Notes: a model not told the origin generated them from the letters alone. 64,000 bases of DNA from Cytobacillus oceanisediminis (GCF_007830235.1 NZ_VLKI01000006.1:180191-244190), one strand, 5' to 3'. Shown: positions 1-8,646, counted from the first letter of the stretch. Numbers and translations are program-made.

Positions 1-1
1 T

Positions 2-358
2 TCCTCCATCATTGCGGGCCTTAATACAGCAAACGATTCCTCATCAAACATTTTAATTACAGCGGTTGACCAGCCGTCATCAGCCCAGACATTAAGCCGG
101 CTTTATAACGTACAAATCAAAGAAAACAGCCTAATTACTGTCCCAGTCTTTCAGGGTAAAAGAGGACATCCCGTTGTCTTTTCTTCGGTTTTGCGTGAAG
201 AGCTTTCAGCCATCAAAGAAGAAACTAAGGGGCTGAGAAGTGTTTTTCAAAAGCATAAAAGCCTCGTAAAAGAAGTTCCTGTAGATGATTCTTCTATCCA
301 TTTAAATTTAAATACTCCGGAAGATTATTTACATGCATTAAAAAATTGGCTCTGTTAA
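2..358 (+). CDS. MocA/MobA-like nucleotidyltransferase, C-terminal part
   Basis: The window opens inside this gene; 118 residues are visible in frame 2. The fragment carries AVDQP, a GKRGHPVVF segment and a terminal LNLNTPEDY segment, all typical of MobA-like nucleotidyltransferases that attach CMP or GMP to molybdopterin (PucB in B. subtilis). Position directly before molybdenum hydroxylase subunits fits cofactor maturation for that enzyme. The last three codons (Trp-Leu-Cys) and the TAA lie in the terminal inverted repeat of an inserted repeat. If the element and one 8-bp target copy are removed, the gene would stop right after Leu-Lys-Asn, 16 nt before the next start. The N-terminal LAAG-type nucleotide-binding motif is outside the window. 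Confidence 0.8.
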   Translation, partial: SSIIAGLNTANDSSSNILITAVDQPSSAQTLSRLYNVQIKENSLITVPVFQGKRGHPVVFSSVLREELSAIKEETKGLRSVFQKHKSLVKEVPVDDSSIHLNLNTPEDYLHALKNWLC

Positions 359-577
359 ATTTGCCTGTTGATTTCAGCACGAGGCGCTCCCTTTCCGCGG
401 GCGGTCCGACGCTCCTCGTCGCTTTGCTCCTGTGGGGTCTCCCTTTGGCAGGACGTTGAATAAGCGTCCTCAATAAACACCTCGTCGTAAGAAAATGCGA
501 ATGCATTTTCGAGGAGCTCGTGCCTTCCGCTCCAATCAACAGGGTGCTAAAAAACAACAATAAGCTTTAACAGAGCC
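348..577. repeat. Long MITE-like repeat, copy 1 (230 bp)
   Basis: The element has perfect 12-bp terminal inverted repeats (GGCTCTGTTAAA / TTTAACAGAGCC) and an inner inverted pair CCTGTTGATT / AATCAACAGG. It is flanked by a perfect 8-bp direct repeat AAAAAATT at 340-347 and 578-585. The GC-rich centre (CCGCGGGCGGTCCGACGCTC, and a GGGGTCTCCC segment) is shared with copies at 6587 and 32779. No transposase is inside; a minus-strand open frame here is only the repeat itself. The core resembles a common non-coding repeat of Bacillaceae genomes. Confidence 0.9.
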
Positions 578-603
578 AAAAAATTAAATAAGGAGGTTTG
601 CCC

Positions 604-1479
604 ATGCTTGTTTCTGAAATTGATATGATCACACCTTCCTCTCTTTCTGAATGCCTTGCATTTCTTGCCCAAACGAATAAAAAACATAAATTGCTTGCAG
701 GCGGAACAGATGCAACAGTAAGGATGAAGGAAGGAAATTGGCGCCCTGAGGTTTGGGTTAATATAAAGAACTTAAAAGAACTGCGCTATATCGAAGAAAA
801 AGAAGGCTGCATCCATATCGGCCCCTTAACTACACATACAGACATTGTCCGATCTCCCCTGCTTCAGAAAAAAGCGGATGTTCTGGTTGAGGCGTCCCGC
901 GAGGTTGGGGCTACGCAAATGCAAAATATGGGAACAATCGGCGGCAATATCGGAACTGCTTCCCCGGCAGGAGATACAATCCCGGCTTTATATGTCCTTG
1001 GAGCCATACTAGAAATCAGCTCCTTAGACACCAAAAGGCTCGTTCCCATTGAACAGTTTTTCACTGGTCCGGGAAGGACTGTTTTAAGAGTGAATGAAAT
1101 GATTACGAACATCTTGATTCAGCCGCAAGTGCCAAACGAGATCGGTATTTTCCAAAAGCTCGGCCCCAGGAAAGCCCAATCTATTTCTATTGTGAATGTC
1201 GCGATTTCCTTAAGAATGATCGAAGGCCGGCACTGCCAAGGCGGGAAAATTGCTTTTGGAGCGGTCGGCCCAACGATCATCCGTGCAAAAAAATGTGAAT
1301 CCCTTCTTTCCCAGGGACCGCTGACAGAAGATTTAATCCAGAATATCGCCAAGATTGCCTGGAAAGAAGTCATGCCAATCACAGATGTCAGAGCGACTGC
1401 AACCTATCGGCGGGATATGGCGAGTGCTCTGCTGGAAAGAGGATTATACCGATTGATCAGGAGGTGGGAAAATCGATGA
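604..1479 (+). CDS. Xanthine dehydrogenase-type FAD-binding subunit (PucC-like)
   Basis: This 291-residue protein is the FAD subunit of a molybdenum hydroxylase, which passes electrons from the Fe-S clusters to NAD or another acceptor. Two FAD-binding segments of the family are visible: AGGTDATVRMKEG near residue 34 and NMGTIGGNIGTASPAGD near residue 103. Length is normal for the family (about 280-290). The ATG at 604 is preferred over an in-frame TTG at 598 because AGGAGG (591-596) sits 7 nt before the ATG. The stop overlaps the start of the next subunit as ATGA, which suggests translational coupling. The substrate (xanthine or another purine) is inferred from the purine genes downstream. 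Confidence 0.88.
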   Translation: MLVSEIDMITPSSLSECLAFLAQTNKKHKLLAGGTDATVRMKEGNWRPEVWVNIKNLKELRYIEEKEGCIHIGPLTTHTDIVRSPLLQKKADVLVEASREVGATQMQNMGTIGGNIGTASPAGDTIPALYVLGAILEISSLDTKRLVPIEQFFTGPGRTVLRVNEMITNILIQPQVPNEIGIFQKLGPRKAQSISIVNVAISLRMIEGRHCQGGKIAFGAVGPTIIRAKKCESLLSQGPLTEDLIQNIAKIAWKEVMPITDVRATATYRRDMASALLERGLYRLIRRWENR

Positions 1480-3788
1480 CCGATAACCAAACCAATCCTG
1501 AATCCTTTAAGTGGGTTGGAAAAAGAGTCAAGAGAATAGACGGCCCTGAGAAAGTAACAGGGGAATTAAAATATATGACGGATTACCATTTCGATAACAT
1601 GGTATGGGGAAAAGTATTACAGTCCGAATATCCACATGCAAAAATCAACCATATTGACACGGAAGAAGCCAAAAAGCTTCCTGGAGTAATATGTGTTTTG
1701 ACACACAAGGACATTCCCGGATTTAACGGATTTGGAATCGTAGTGCCCGATCAGCCAGTCCTTTGCTCTAAGGTGGTCCGCTGCACGGGCGATGCTGTTG
1801 CGCTTGTGGCAGCAGAAACCCTGGAAATTGCCGAACAGGCTCTCTCTCTAATTAAAGTGGATTACGAACCATTGGAGGTTGTGGCAGATGCAGAGCTTGC
1901 TATGACACCTTCCGCTCCCCGGCTTCATCCTGACGGGAATATTCACAGTCAAGTAATCATCAAAAATGGGGATACCGAAAAAGCGTTTCAGGAAGCAGAT
2001 ATTATTGTTGAAAATACCTTTTATTCCCCGCGGCAAATGCACGCTTTTATTGAGACGGAAGGCGGGTGGGGAGTTATGGATGAGGAAGGATTTATTACGA
2101 TTCGCTGCCCAGGCCAGTATGCATACCGGGACCGGATGCAGATTGCCCGTTCGCTTGCCTATAATCCTGAACGCATTCGGGTGATTTCCAGCCCTATTGG
2201 CGGTGCTTTCGGCGGGAAAGATGAAATAACGGTTCAAATTTATCTTGCGTTATTAGCCATGCATACGAACGGCCGGCCTGTTAAAATCCATTACAGCCGT
2301 GAAGAGTCGGTGATTGCCGGAATAAAGCGGCATCCTTTTAAAGTCCAGATGAAAACAGCGGCCAAAAGTGACGGAACACTCCTTGCAAACGAGGTTAGGG
2401 CAGTTGGTGATACGGGCGCTTATGCTTCCCTTGGCGGAGCTGTTATAGCACTTGCCATAGAACATTCTTGCGGCCCATATAAGATTCCGAATGTTGATCT
2501 AGAAGGATTTTGTGTTTATACAAATAATGGAATTGCAGGGGCTTTCAGAGGTTTTGGCGTTAATCAGGTTTGCATGGGTATCGAAACCCATATGGACATG
2601 ATTGCAGAAAAACTGGGTGTTGACCCAATAGAGCTGCGCAAAAAAAATGTTTACCATCAGGGTGAAGTTTCAAGTGTTGGGCATGTCGTCAAATCGAGCG
2701 TCGGGACTTTTAAGACACTGGAAACAGCGGAAAACTGCGACTTGTGGAGGAACAGAGAAAAGTATAAAACCGAAGTAAGTGAACCCTGGAAAAAGAGAGG
2801 CGTCTCATTGGCTACCTCCTTCCACGGGATCGGAATGGGAATCGGCCTGCCGGACTATGGTGCAGCATCAATCGAATTGCTGCAGGATGGGAAATTTCTA
2901 GTTGGTGTGGGGTGTGAAGAAATCGGTGGAGGCAACAGTACCGTCTATGCCCAGGTGGCTGCGGAAATACTCAACTGTGATATTTCAAATATTCATGTGG
3001 TTCAGGGTGACACTTCCCGCACATTGGATGGAGGCACCGTCACTGCCTCGCGTTCTACCTATACAGGCGGCCGCGCCGTAGCCACTGCTGCCCCCAATAT
3101 GGTGAAACTGCTGACGCAAACAGCAGCAGAAATGCTTAATTTACCTGCTTCTAAAGTAACAATCAACACAAATTATATATCAGCAGAAGGAAAAAAATTA
3201 ACCTATCAATCCATCTATCAATACCTTTTTGATAATCGTAAAACTACTAGGGTTGAAGGGCATTTTTACCTTCCCAAAGAAAAAGAAGGGATCGAAGGAT
3301 CAGGCGGAGCTCCCCATCATTTGTACGGCTATTTAACTCATGTCGTGATGGTTGAAGTAGATACGCTCACTGGAGAAACGGATGTCCTTCGTGTCGTTTC
3401 CATTCCGGATGCAGGAAAAGTGATGAACCCGCAGGGACTTGAAGGGCAAACGGAGGGCGGAGCCGTTATGGGGATTGGCTATACACTTTTTGAAGATATT
3501 TTGATTGAGGATGGCTATCATAAAACCCGCAATTTTACTGACTATATCATTCCAACGATTCGGGAAACCCCTCTAATAGAGACCTTCCCAGTTGAGGAAG
3601 CGGAAGCAACAGGACCTTTTGGGGCTAAGGGGATCGGTGAGGTAGTGATGATTCCGATTATCGCCGCCATTATGTCGGCAATCCATGATGCAACAGGCGC
3701 TAGAATTTATCATTTGCCCGCTACCCCTGAAAGGGTATTTAACGCGTTAAAATCTCTTAAAAATAAAAAGACCCAATCTGCAAGGTGA
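1476..3788 (+). CDS. Xanthine dehydrogenase-type molybdopterin subunit (PucD-like)
   Basis: The large catalytic subunit (770 residues) of a molybdenum hydroxylase that hydroxylates purines at the Mo site. Visible family motifs in order are GGAFGGKDE (Moco contact), AFRGFGVNQ, GVGCEEIGGGNSTV and, near the C-terminus, GAKGIGE, whose Glu matches the catalytic base. The start is the ATG at 1476 inside the ATGA overlap, with AGGAGGT 10 nt upstream; an upstream GTG at 1464 lies in the Shine-Dalgarno itself. The [2Fe-2S] small subunit (PucE-like) needed for a complete enzyme is not seen downstream and must be upstream of the window or elsewhere. The exact substrate cannot be read from the sequence. 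Confidence 0.9.
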   Translation: MTDNQTNPESFKWVGKRVKRIDGPEKVTGELKYMTDYHFDNMVWGKVLQSEYPHAKINHIDTEEAKKLPGVICVLTHKDIPGFNGFGIVVPDQPVLCSKVVRCTGDAVALVAAETLEIAEQALSLIKVDYEPLEVVADAELAMTPSAPRLHPDGNIHSQVIIKNGDTEKAFQEADIIVENTFYSPRQMHAFIETEGGWGVMDEEGFITIRCPGQYAYRDRMQIARSLAYNPERIRVISSPIGGAFGGKDEITVQIYLALLAMHTNGRPVKIHYSREESVIAGIKRHPFKVQMKTAAKSDGTLLANEVRAVGDTGAYASLGGAVIALAIEHSCGPYKIPNVDLEGFCVYTNNGIAGAFRGFGVNQVCMGIETHMDMIAEKLGVDPIELRKKNVYHQGEVSSVGHVVKSSVGTFKTLETAENCDLWRNREKYKTEVSEPWKKRGVSLATSFHGIGMGIGLPDYGAASIELLQDGKFLVGVGCEEIGGGNSTVYAQVAAEILNCDISNIHVVQGDTSRTLDGGTVTASRSTYTGGRAVATAAPNMVKLLTQTAAEMLNLPASKVTINTNYISAEGKKLTYQSIYQYLFDNRKTTRVEGHFYLPKEKEGIEGSGGAPHHLYGYLTHVVMVEVDTLTGETDVLRVVSIPDAGKVMNPQGLEGQTEGGAVMGIGYTLFEDILIEDGYHKTRNFTDYIIPTIRETPLIETFPVEEAEATGPFGAKGIGEVVMIPIIAAIMSAIHDATGARIYHLPATPERVFNALKSLKNKKTQSAR

Positions 3789-3796
3789 TCCAATTG

Positions 3797-4627
3797 ATGA
3801 ACCCTGATATGTATAAAAAACTAGAAGATACGATTAAAAGCCGAAAAGATATTTTCCTGCTGACAATTACCGATCATCCGGACAGCAAGCTGATCGGATC
3901 CAAAGCACTGCTGCATACCGATGGAAAACTATTTACGAATTACCACCTTCCTGCTAATTTAAAACAAAGATTAATTGAAAACTGCGATAAATTCATACGC
4001 AAAAAACACTCGGGTTCAGTTAGATTTTTCAGCAATGATGCATCTGTAGAATGCTTTGCAGAATACTTCCCAGCCCCTCTTCACCTCATCGTCGCAGGTG
4101 CGGGCCATGTTTGTGAACCGATGGCTGAAATGGGAAAAATGCTCGGTTTCTATGTCACAGTCATTGATGACCGGCCTGAATTTGCTAACAGAATTCGTTT
4201 TCCCGAAGCGGATGAGGTAGTTTGCGAATCTTATATAAACTATTTCAAGAACATAGACATTACGGATAAAACTTATATCCTTCTTTTGACCAGAGGGCAT
4301 AAATTTGATGTTTTAAGTTTAACCGAACTTTTAAATCGCAATGAACAGCCTGCTTATATCGGGATGATTGGCAGCCGCAGGCGAATCTCCGGAGTTTTTG
4401 AGGAGATCCGCCAGGAATACCCAAATGAAAGCTTTGATCATCTTTATACTCCTGTCGGCCTCGATATTGGTGCAGAAACACCTGCCGAGATTGCGGTCAG
4501 CGTGATGGCCGAAATTTTAAAAGTTAAAAATCAAAAATCTGGCAGCTCCTTGAGCGAGAAAATCAAAAAGTATGCCAAAAAAGGTTTTCATGAGGGGGGC
4601 GGCACATGGAACAAATGCACCTCATAA
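3797..4627 (+). CDS. XdhC-family maturation protein with Rossmann domain
   Basis: A 276-residue XdhC-family protein. The C-terminal half is the XdhC Rossmann domain, with HLIVAGAGHVCEPMAEM, then VTVIDDRPEFANRIRFPEAD, LLTRGHKFD, YIGMIGSRRR and a terminal GLDIGAETPAEIAVSVMAE. Family members bind Moco and help its sulfuration before insertion into xanthine dehydrogenase. The first 90 residues look like a degenerate CoxI-type domain. An ATG at 3797 with AAGGTGATC 7-8 nt before it is a better start than the GTG at 3785, which sits within that Shine-Dalgarno. The stop of the catalytic subunit is only 8 nt upstream and the end overlaps the next gene by 22 nt, so all belong to one operon. Confidence 0.82.
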   Translation: MNPDMYKKLEDTIKSRKDIFLLTITDHPDSKLIGSKALLHTDGKLFTNYHLPANLKQRLIENCDKFIRKKHSGSVRFFSNDASVECFAEYFPAPLHLIVAGAGHVCEPMAEMGKMLGFYVTVIDDRPEFANRIRFPEADEVVCESYINYFKNIDITDKTYILLLTRGHKFDVLSLTELLNRNEQPAYIGMIGSRRRISGVFEEIRQEYPNESFDHLYTPVGLDIGAETPAEIAVSVMAEILKVKNQKSGSSLSEKIKKYAKKGFHEGGGTWNKCTS

Positions 4628-4920
4628 GGCGGTCTCTGGAAATCATGAAAGGGGGTGAAAAAGCCGCACTGGCAACCATTATCCGTACGAAAGGGTCTAC
4701 TCCCCGAAAAGCAGGAAGCAAAATGATTGTTTACCCTTGCGGAAGAATTGAGGGAACCATTGGGGGAGGCTGCGGGGAGGCAGAAGTAATAGAAAAAGCA
4801 CTTGAAGTGATTAAGACGAACAGGCACAGCCAGCAGCGTGTCGATCTCACAAAAGGCCTCTTTTATGAAGATGGCGGAATATGCGGCGGCATTATGGATG
4901 TCTTTATTGAACCACTGTAA
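4606..4920 (+). CDS. XdhC/CoxI N-terminal-domain protein (stand-alone)
   Basis: A 104-residue protein matching only the CoxI/XdhC N-terminal domain: RTKGSTPRKAGSKM, GTIGGGCGEAEVI and a terminal GGICGGIMDVFIEP. In many bacteria this domain and the Rossmann domain form one XdhC (PucA) chain; here the CoxI part is separate and follows the Rossmann-bearing gene, overlapping it by 22 nt with a G-rich Shine-Dalgarno (GAGGGGGG). The two Cys-containing glycine motifs are intact, so it looks functional rather than a fragment. Likely role is molybdenum cofactor maturation together with the preceding protein. Confidence 0.78.
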   Translation: MEQMHLIRRSLEIMKGGEKAALATIIRTKGSTPRKAGSKMIVYPCGRIEGTIGGGCGEAEVIEKALEVIKTNRHSQQRVDLTKGLFYEDGGICGGIMDVFIEPL

Positions 4921-5152
4921 TACTTTTTTATCAGATTTATGGTGTTAAACCGATTTCGCGGATAAAACGGAATTTTCACGGTTTATATCAATTTTTTCCC
5001 GGATAAGTTTATAATTAATTATTTCTCGGAGATGAATTAAGCTATTTTAACAGTCAAATTGTACTTTCCGCCTATTAATCCAGAAATTAAACAGAGTTCC
5101 TATTATAAAATTTTATATTTTAACAAAAAATATTGAATCTTTATCGGTTCTA

Positions 5153-5198
5153 GCTTATTTGCACTAGGACTTGCTGACCTCGGAATGCAAATTTAAGC
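5153..5198 (+). other. Hairpin in the leader of the purine permease gene
   Basis: GCTTATTTGCA and TGCAAATTTAAGC can pair with a two-base bulge, ending one base before the Shine-Dalgarno AAGGAG (5199-5204). The rest of the 293-nt gap 4921-5213 is A/T-rich and shows no gene. I looked for a purine riboswitch core because of the downstream permease and did not find one. Confidence 0.35.
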
Positions 5199-5213
5199 AA
5201 GGAGTGATCATAC

Positions 5214-6581
5214 ATGTCGATGATTGAAAAGGATTTAGGGTCCGGTCTCCCTCCCTCCTCCCAGGCAAGCCTTTTAGAAAAGATTTTTAAGCTGTCTGAA
5301 CGGAAAACGAACGTAAAAACAGAAATTCTCGCTGGCATTACTTCATTTATGACGATGAGCTATATTATTTTCGTGAACCCGAGCATATTGGCTGATGCAG
5401 GAATTCCCAAAGAAGCTGCATTAGCTGCAACCATTTATGCAAGTGTATTTTGTACACTTTTAATGGCACTTTGGGCCAACTTCCCTGTAGCAGTTGCACC
5501 GGGAATGGGATTGAATGCATTTTTCGCTTATACGGTTGTGCTGGGGCAGGGACTATCCTGGCAGACAGCCTTAGGTGCAGTTTTTATATCGGGTATAGTG
5601 TTCCTAATCCTGACCGTTACCGGTATCCGGCAAAAAATAGTCGACGGCGTCCCCGGTGTGCTGAAATCAGCCATAGGAGTCGGTATTGGTTTATTCATCG
5701 CCTTTATTGGCCTGAAAAATGCTGAGCTTGTCGTAGCAAATGAAGCCACTTTCGTGGGCCTTGGAGATATCACAAGCACAGGTCCCCTCCTTGCTCTATT
5801 CGGACTGATTACTGCTGCTCTATTAATGGCTAAAAAAGTGAAAGGCGCCCTTTTGATCAGCATTTTGGGCACTAGCGTATTGGCCATGATAGTAGGTTTT
5901 ATCGCCTATCCAAAAGCTATCAGCGATGTTGCTTCTCTTTCATTGCCCAGCATGTCTCAGACTTTTATGGCAATGGACATCATGGGGGCAATTCAATATG
6001 GTATTATTTCTGTCATTTTCTCCTTCACTATTGTTGAATTATTTGATAATTTAGCCACATTGATCGGATTATCCAAAAAAGCCGGCCTTACAGACGAAAA
6101 CGGCAAAATCGAAAACCTTGACCGCGCCCTTCAGGCTGATGCGGTTGGAACCATGGCCAGCGCAACTTTTGGAAGTACAGCTCTAAATGCATACGTCGAA
6201 AACGCAACCGGTATTTCCGAAGGAGGGCGTACAGGTTTAACCGCTTTAATAGTCGGTTTGCTATTCTTTCTTTCACTTATCTTCGCTCCGTTAATCTATT
6301 TCATTCCATCCGTAGCAACCGCGCCTATACTCATTCTCGTCGGAGCCTTAATGCTTAGTGAAATTAAGCATATCAGCTTTGATGATTTTACAGATGTCAT
6401 ACCCGTATTTTTAACAATTGTTTTAATGCCACTAACCTTCAGCATTGCGCAGGGTCTGGCTTTTGGCTTTATCTCTTATACTCTATTAAAGCTTTTAACA
6501 GGCAAGCGCGATCAAATCCACTGGATTATGTATTTTGTCAGCGTAGCTTTTATAATCAACTTTATCATGGGCGGCCATTAA
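5214..6581 (+). CDS. NCS2/AzgA-type purine permease
   Basis: A 455-residue polytopic membrane protein of the AzgA branch of the NCS2 family, which imports adenine, guanine or hypoxanthine by proton symport. Diagnostic segments are TEILAGITSFMTMSYIIFVNP near the N-terminus, VAVAPGMGLNAFFAYTVV, GVPGVLKSAIGVGIGLFIAF, and FGSTALNAYVENATGISEGG with the downstream GRTGL. Length and hydrophobic pattern (about 12-14 membrane segments) are normal. It lies between molybdenum hydroxylase genes and adenine deaminase, so adenine or hypoxanthine is a likely substrate, but specificity among PbuG/PbuO-type proteins cannot be read directly. The stop codon forms part of the 8-bp target duplication of repeat copy 2. 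Confidence 0.87.
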   Translation: MSMIEKDLGSGLPPSSQASLLEKIFKLSERKTNVKTEILAGITSFMTMSYIIFVNPSILADAGIPKEAALAATIYASVFCTLLMALWANFPVAVAPGMGLNAFFAYTVVLGQGLSWQTALGAVFISGIVFLILTVTGIRQKIVDGVPGVLKSAIGVGIGLFIAFIGLKNAELVVANEATFVGLGDITSTGPLLALFGLITAALLMAKKVKGALLISILGTSVLAMIVGFIAYPKAISDVASLSLPSMSQTFMAMDIMGAIQYGIISVIFSFTIVELFDNLATLIGLSKKAGLTDENGKIENLDRALQADAVGTMASATFGSTALNAYVENATGISEGGRTGLTALIVGLLFFLSLIFAPLIYFIPSVATAPILILVGALMLSEIKHISFDDFTDVIPVFLTIVLMPLTFSIAQGLAFGFISYTLLKLLTGKRDQIHWIMYFVSVAFIINFIMGGH

Positions 6582-6586
6582 TTTTA

Positions 6587-6832
6587 GGCTCTGTTAGATT
6601 GGCCTGTTGATTTCCGCTCCAGTCGCTCAAGCTGTCGCGGGCGGTCCGGAAGCCTCCTCGGCGCATTCGCGCCTGCGGGGTCTTCCTTTGACTCGCTCCT
6701 CTTCGCTGGGCGTTGATTAAACATCCCCGAATTAACACCGCACGAAGGAAATGCGAATGCATTTTCGCGGGATTAGCACCTTCCACTCCAATCAACAGGG
6801 TGCCGAATACAACAATAAGCTTTAACACAGCC
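6587..6832. repeat. Long MITE-like repeat, copy 2 (246 bp)
   Basis: Terminal inverted repeats GGCTCTGTTAGA / TTTAACACAGCC, the same CCTGTTGATT / AATCAACAGG inner pair and the GC-rich centre of copy 1. Flanking 8-mers TAATTTTA (6579-6586) and TAACTTTA (6833-6840) agree at 7 of 8 positions and look like an ageing target duplication. It separates the permease gene from adenine deaminase. Confidence 0.88.
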
Positions 6833-6857
6833 TAACTTTAAAAAGGGAGGAGTTTAA

Positions 6858-8606
6858 ATGAAGCTAACATTGGAGGTTTTAAAAAGAAGAATTGACGTGG
6901 CAGTCAAAAGGACTCCTGCCGATCTCGTTATAAAAAATGGGAAAGTTATAAATGTTTTTACCAGAGAGGTACTCCAAGAAGATATAGCGATTGTTGATGG
7001 CTATATCGCAGGGTTGGGCAGCTATGAGGGGAAGCAAACCATTGATGCTGCGGGCAACTACATTGTCCCCGGTTTCATTGATGGGCATGTCCATATTGAA
7101 TCCGCGATGGTTACGCCTGCTGAATTCAGCAATGTTGTCCTCCCACATGGTGTAACAACCGTTATCGCGGATCCTCATGAAATTGCAAATGTCAGCGGAT
7201 TAGCAGGCATCGATTTCATGCTCAAAGCTTCAGAAGATATTCCGCTTGATGTGTTTATTATGCTTCCTTCTTGTGTACCCGCCACACCATTTGAAAACGC
7301 CGGTGCTGAACTAAGTTCCACGGATCTTGAAGACCTTTACGCCCACCCGAGAGTGATCGGTCTTGGCGAGGTTATGGATTATCCCGCCGTTATGCAAAAT
7401 CATGAAGGAATGTTAAAAAAGCTTAAGGGCGCAAGCAGCAAAGCCAAGTATATTGATGGCCATGCGGCTGGACTGAATGCTGACGGCATCAATGTATACA
7501 TGTCAGCAGGGATTAGGACCGACCATGAATGCATAAATGCTGAAGAAGCACTGGTTCGTCTTCGCAGAGGCATGCATGTCATGCTGAGAGAGGGATCTGC
7601 TGCCAGAGACTTAATCGCTCTCCTAAAAGCAGTCAACGAACAAAACGCACGACGCTGTTTATTTGTGACCGATGACAAGCATCTTGACGACCTTATGAAC
7701 GAAGGAAGCATTGACCATAATGTCAGAATGGCTATAAACGAGGGCGTGGACCCCATGCTTGCTATCCAAATGGCCACTCTGAACGCTGCAGAATGCTTTG
7801 GTCTCAAGCATAAGGGCGCAATCGCTCCAGGTTATGAAGCTGATCTACTGTTTCTAAGTGATCTGAATACCGTCAATATTGATAGGGTAATGAAAAACGG
7901 AAAACTTGCAGCTGAAGGCGGAGCCATCAAACACCCAGCAAAGACCAATATGGCTCCAGCCCCTTCTATTATAGACAGTGTCAGGATTAATAGCTTAAAT
8001 TTTGAGGATCTTAAAATAGACATTGGAGAAGGCAATGCCAATATGATTGGCATTATACCTAACAGTATAGTTACCAAACACTTGGTGGAAAAGCCGGATA
8101 GCCTTAATGGCTATTTCCAGCCCAACCCTGTAAAAGATTATTTGAAGCTTGCCGTCCTTGAAAGGCATAAAAACACCGGCAACCTTGGCCTCGGCATCAT
8201 AAAGGGCCTGGGCATCAGCAGTGGTGCGATTGCTTCAACTGTTGCACATGATTCCCATAATATTGTCGCTGCCGCCACCTCTGACGAAGATTTGCTTGTG
8301 GCGATTAATCATACTGCAAAAATAAAAGGAGGCCTGGCTGTTGTACAGGATGGCATAGTCCTCGCTGACCTTGCCCTGCCCATAGCCGGCCTCATGACAG
8401 ATCGGGATTCAGCCTTCATCTACGATCGGTTATCAGAATTGAATCAGGCACTGCGGAAAATCGGCTGCAGTATGCTCTTCAACCCTTTTCTGACACTTTC
8501 GTTTTTGGCGCTCCCCGTTATACCGGAACTAAAGCTGACCGATAAAGGATTGTTTTCAGTAAAAACATTCCGCCACATATCGGTTGCTGAACAGACTCTG
8601 CATTAA
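6858..8606 (+). CDS. ade: Adenine deaminase
   Basis: A 582-residue metal-dependent amidohydrolase converting adenine to hypoxanthine and ammonia. Metal-binding motifs are in place: GFIDGHVHIESAM near residue 72, DPHEIANV near residue 103, GHAAG and DHEC in the middle, and FVTDDKH near residue 270. The C-terminal adenine deaminase domain is present in full (GVDPMLAIQMATLNAAECF and beyond). The start has GGGAGGAG 7-9 nt upstream. Its product feeds the xanthine dehydrogenase-type enzyme, so permease, deaminase and dehydrogenase make a coherent purine route. A shared bidirectional terminator follows. Confidence 0.94.
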   Translation: MKLTLEVLKRRIDVAVKRTPADLVIKNGKVINVFTREVLQEDIAIVDGYIAGLGSYEGKQTIDAAGNYIVPGFIDGHVHIESAMVTPAEFSNVVLPHGVTTVIADPHEIANVSGLAGIDFMLKASEDIPLDVFIMLPSCVPATPFENAGAELSSTDLEDLYAHPRVIGLGEVMDYPAVMQNHEGMLKKLKGASSKAKYIDGHAAGLNADGINVYMSAGIRTDHECINAEEALVRLRRGMHVMLREGSAARDLIALLKAVNEQNARRCLFVTDDKHLDDLMNEGSIDHNVRMAINEGVDPMLAIQMATLNAAECFGLKHKGAIAPGYEADLLFLSDLNTVNIDRVMKNGKLAAEGGAIKHPAKTNMAPAPSIIDSVRINSLNFEDLKIDIGEGNANMIGIIPNSIVTKHLVEKPDSLNGYFQPNPVKDYLKLAVLERHKNTGNLGLGIIKGLGISSGAIASTVAHDSHNIVAAATSDEDLLVAINHTAKIKGGLAVVQDGIVLADLALPIAGLMTDRDSAFIYDRLSELNQALRKIGCSMLFNPFLTLSFLALPVIPELKLTDKGLFSVKTFRHISVAEQTLH

Positions 8607-8608
8607 AA

Positions 8609-8646
8609 AATGAGGCCCGGATTAGCTCCCGGCCTCATTCTATTTT
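8609..8646. terminator. Bidirectional terminator between ade and the GH18 gene
   Basis: AATGAGGCC (8609-8617) pairs with GGCCTCATT (8631-8639), with an A-run on the left and TATTTTTT on the right, so it can end transcription from both convergent genes. Confidence 0.85.

Noticed and set aside
294..560. Minus-strand open frames over the repeats (294-560, 6565-6828, 32716-32901)
   Set aside because: They are translations of the non-coding MITE-like repeat, share no protein family features and have no ribosome sites.
4921..5213. Purine riboswitch before the permease
   Set aside because: The conserved junction and loop sequences of the purine aptamer are absent.
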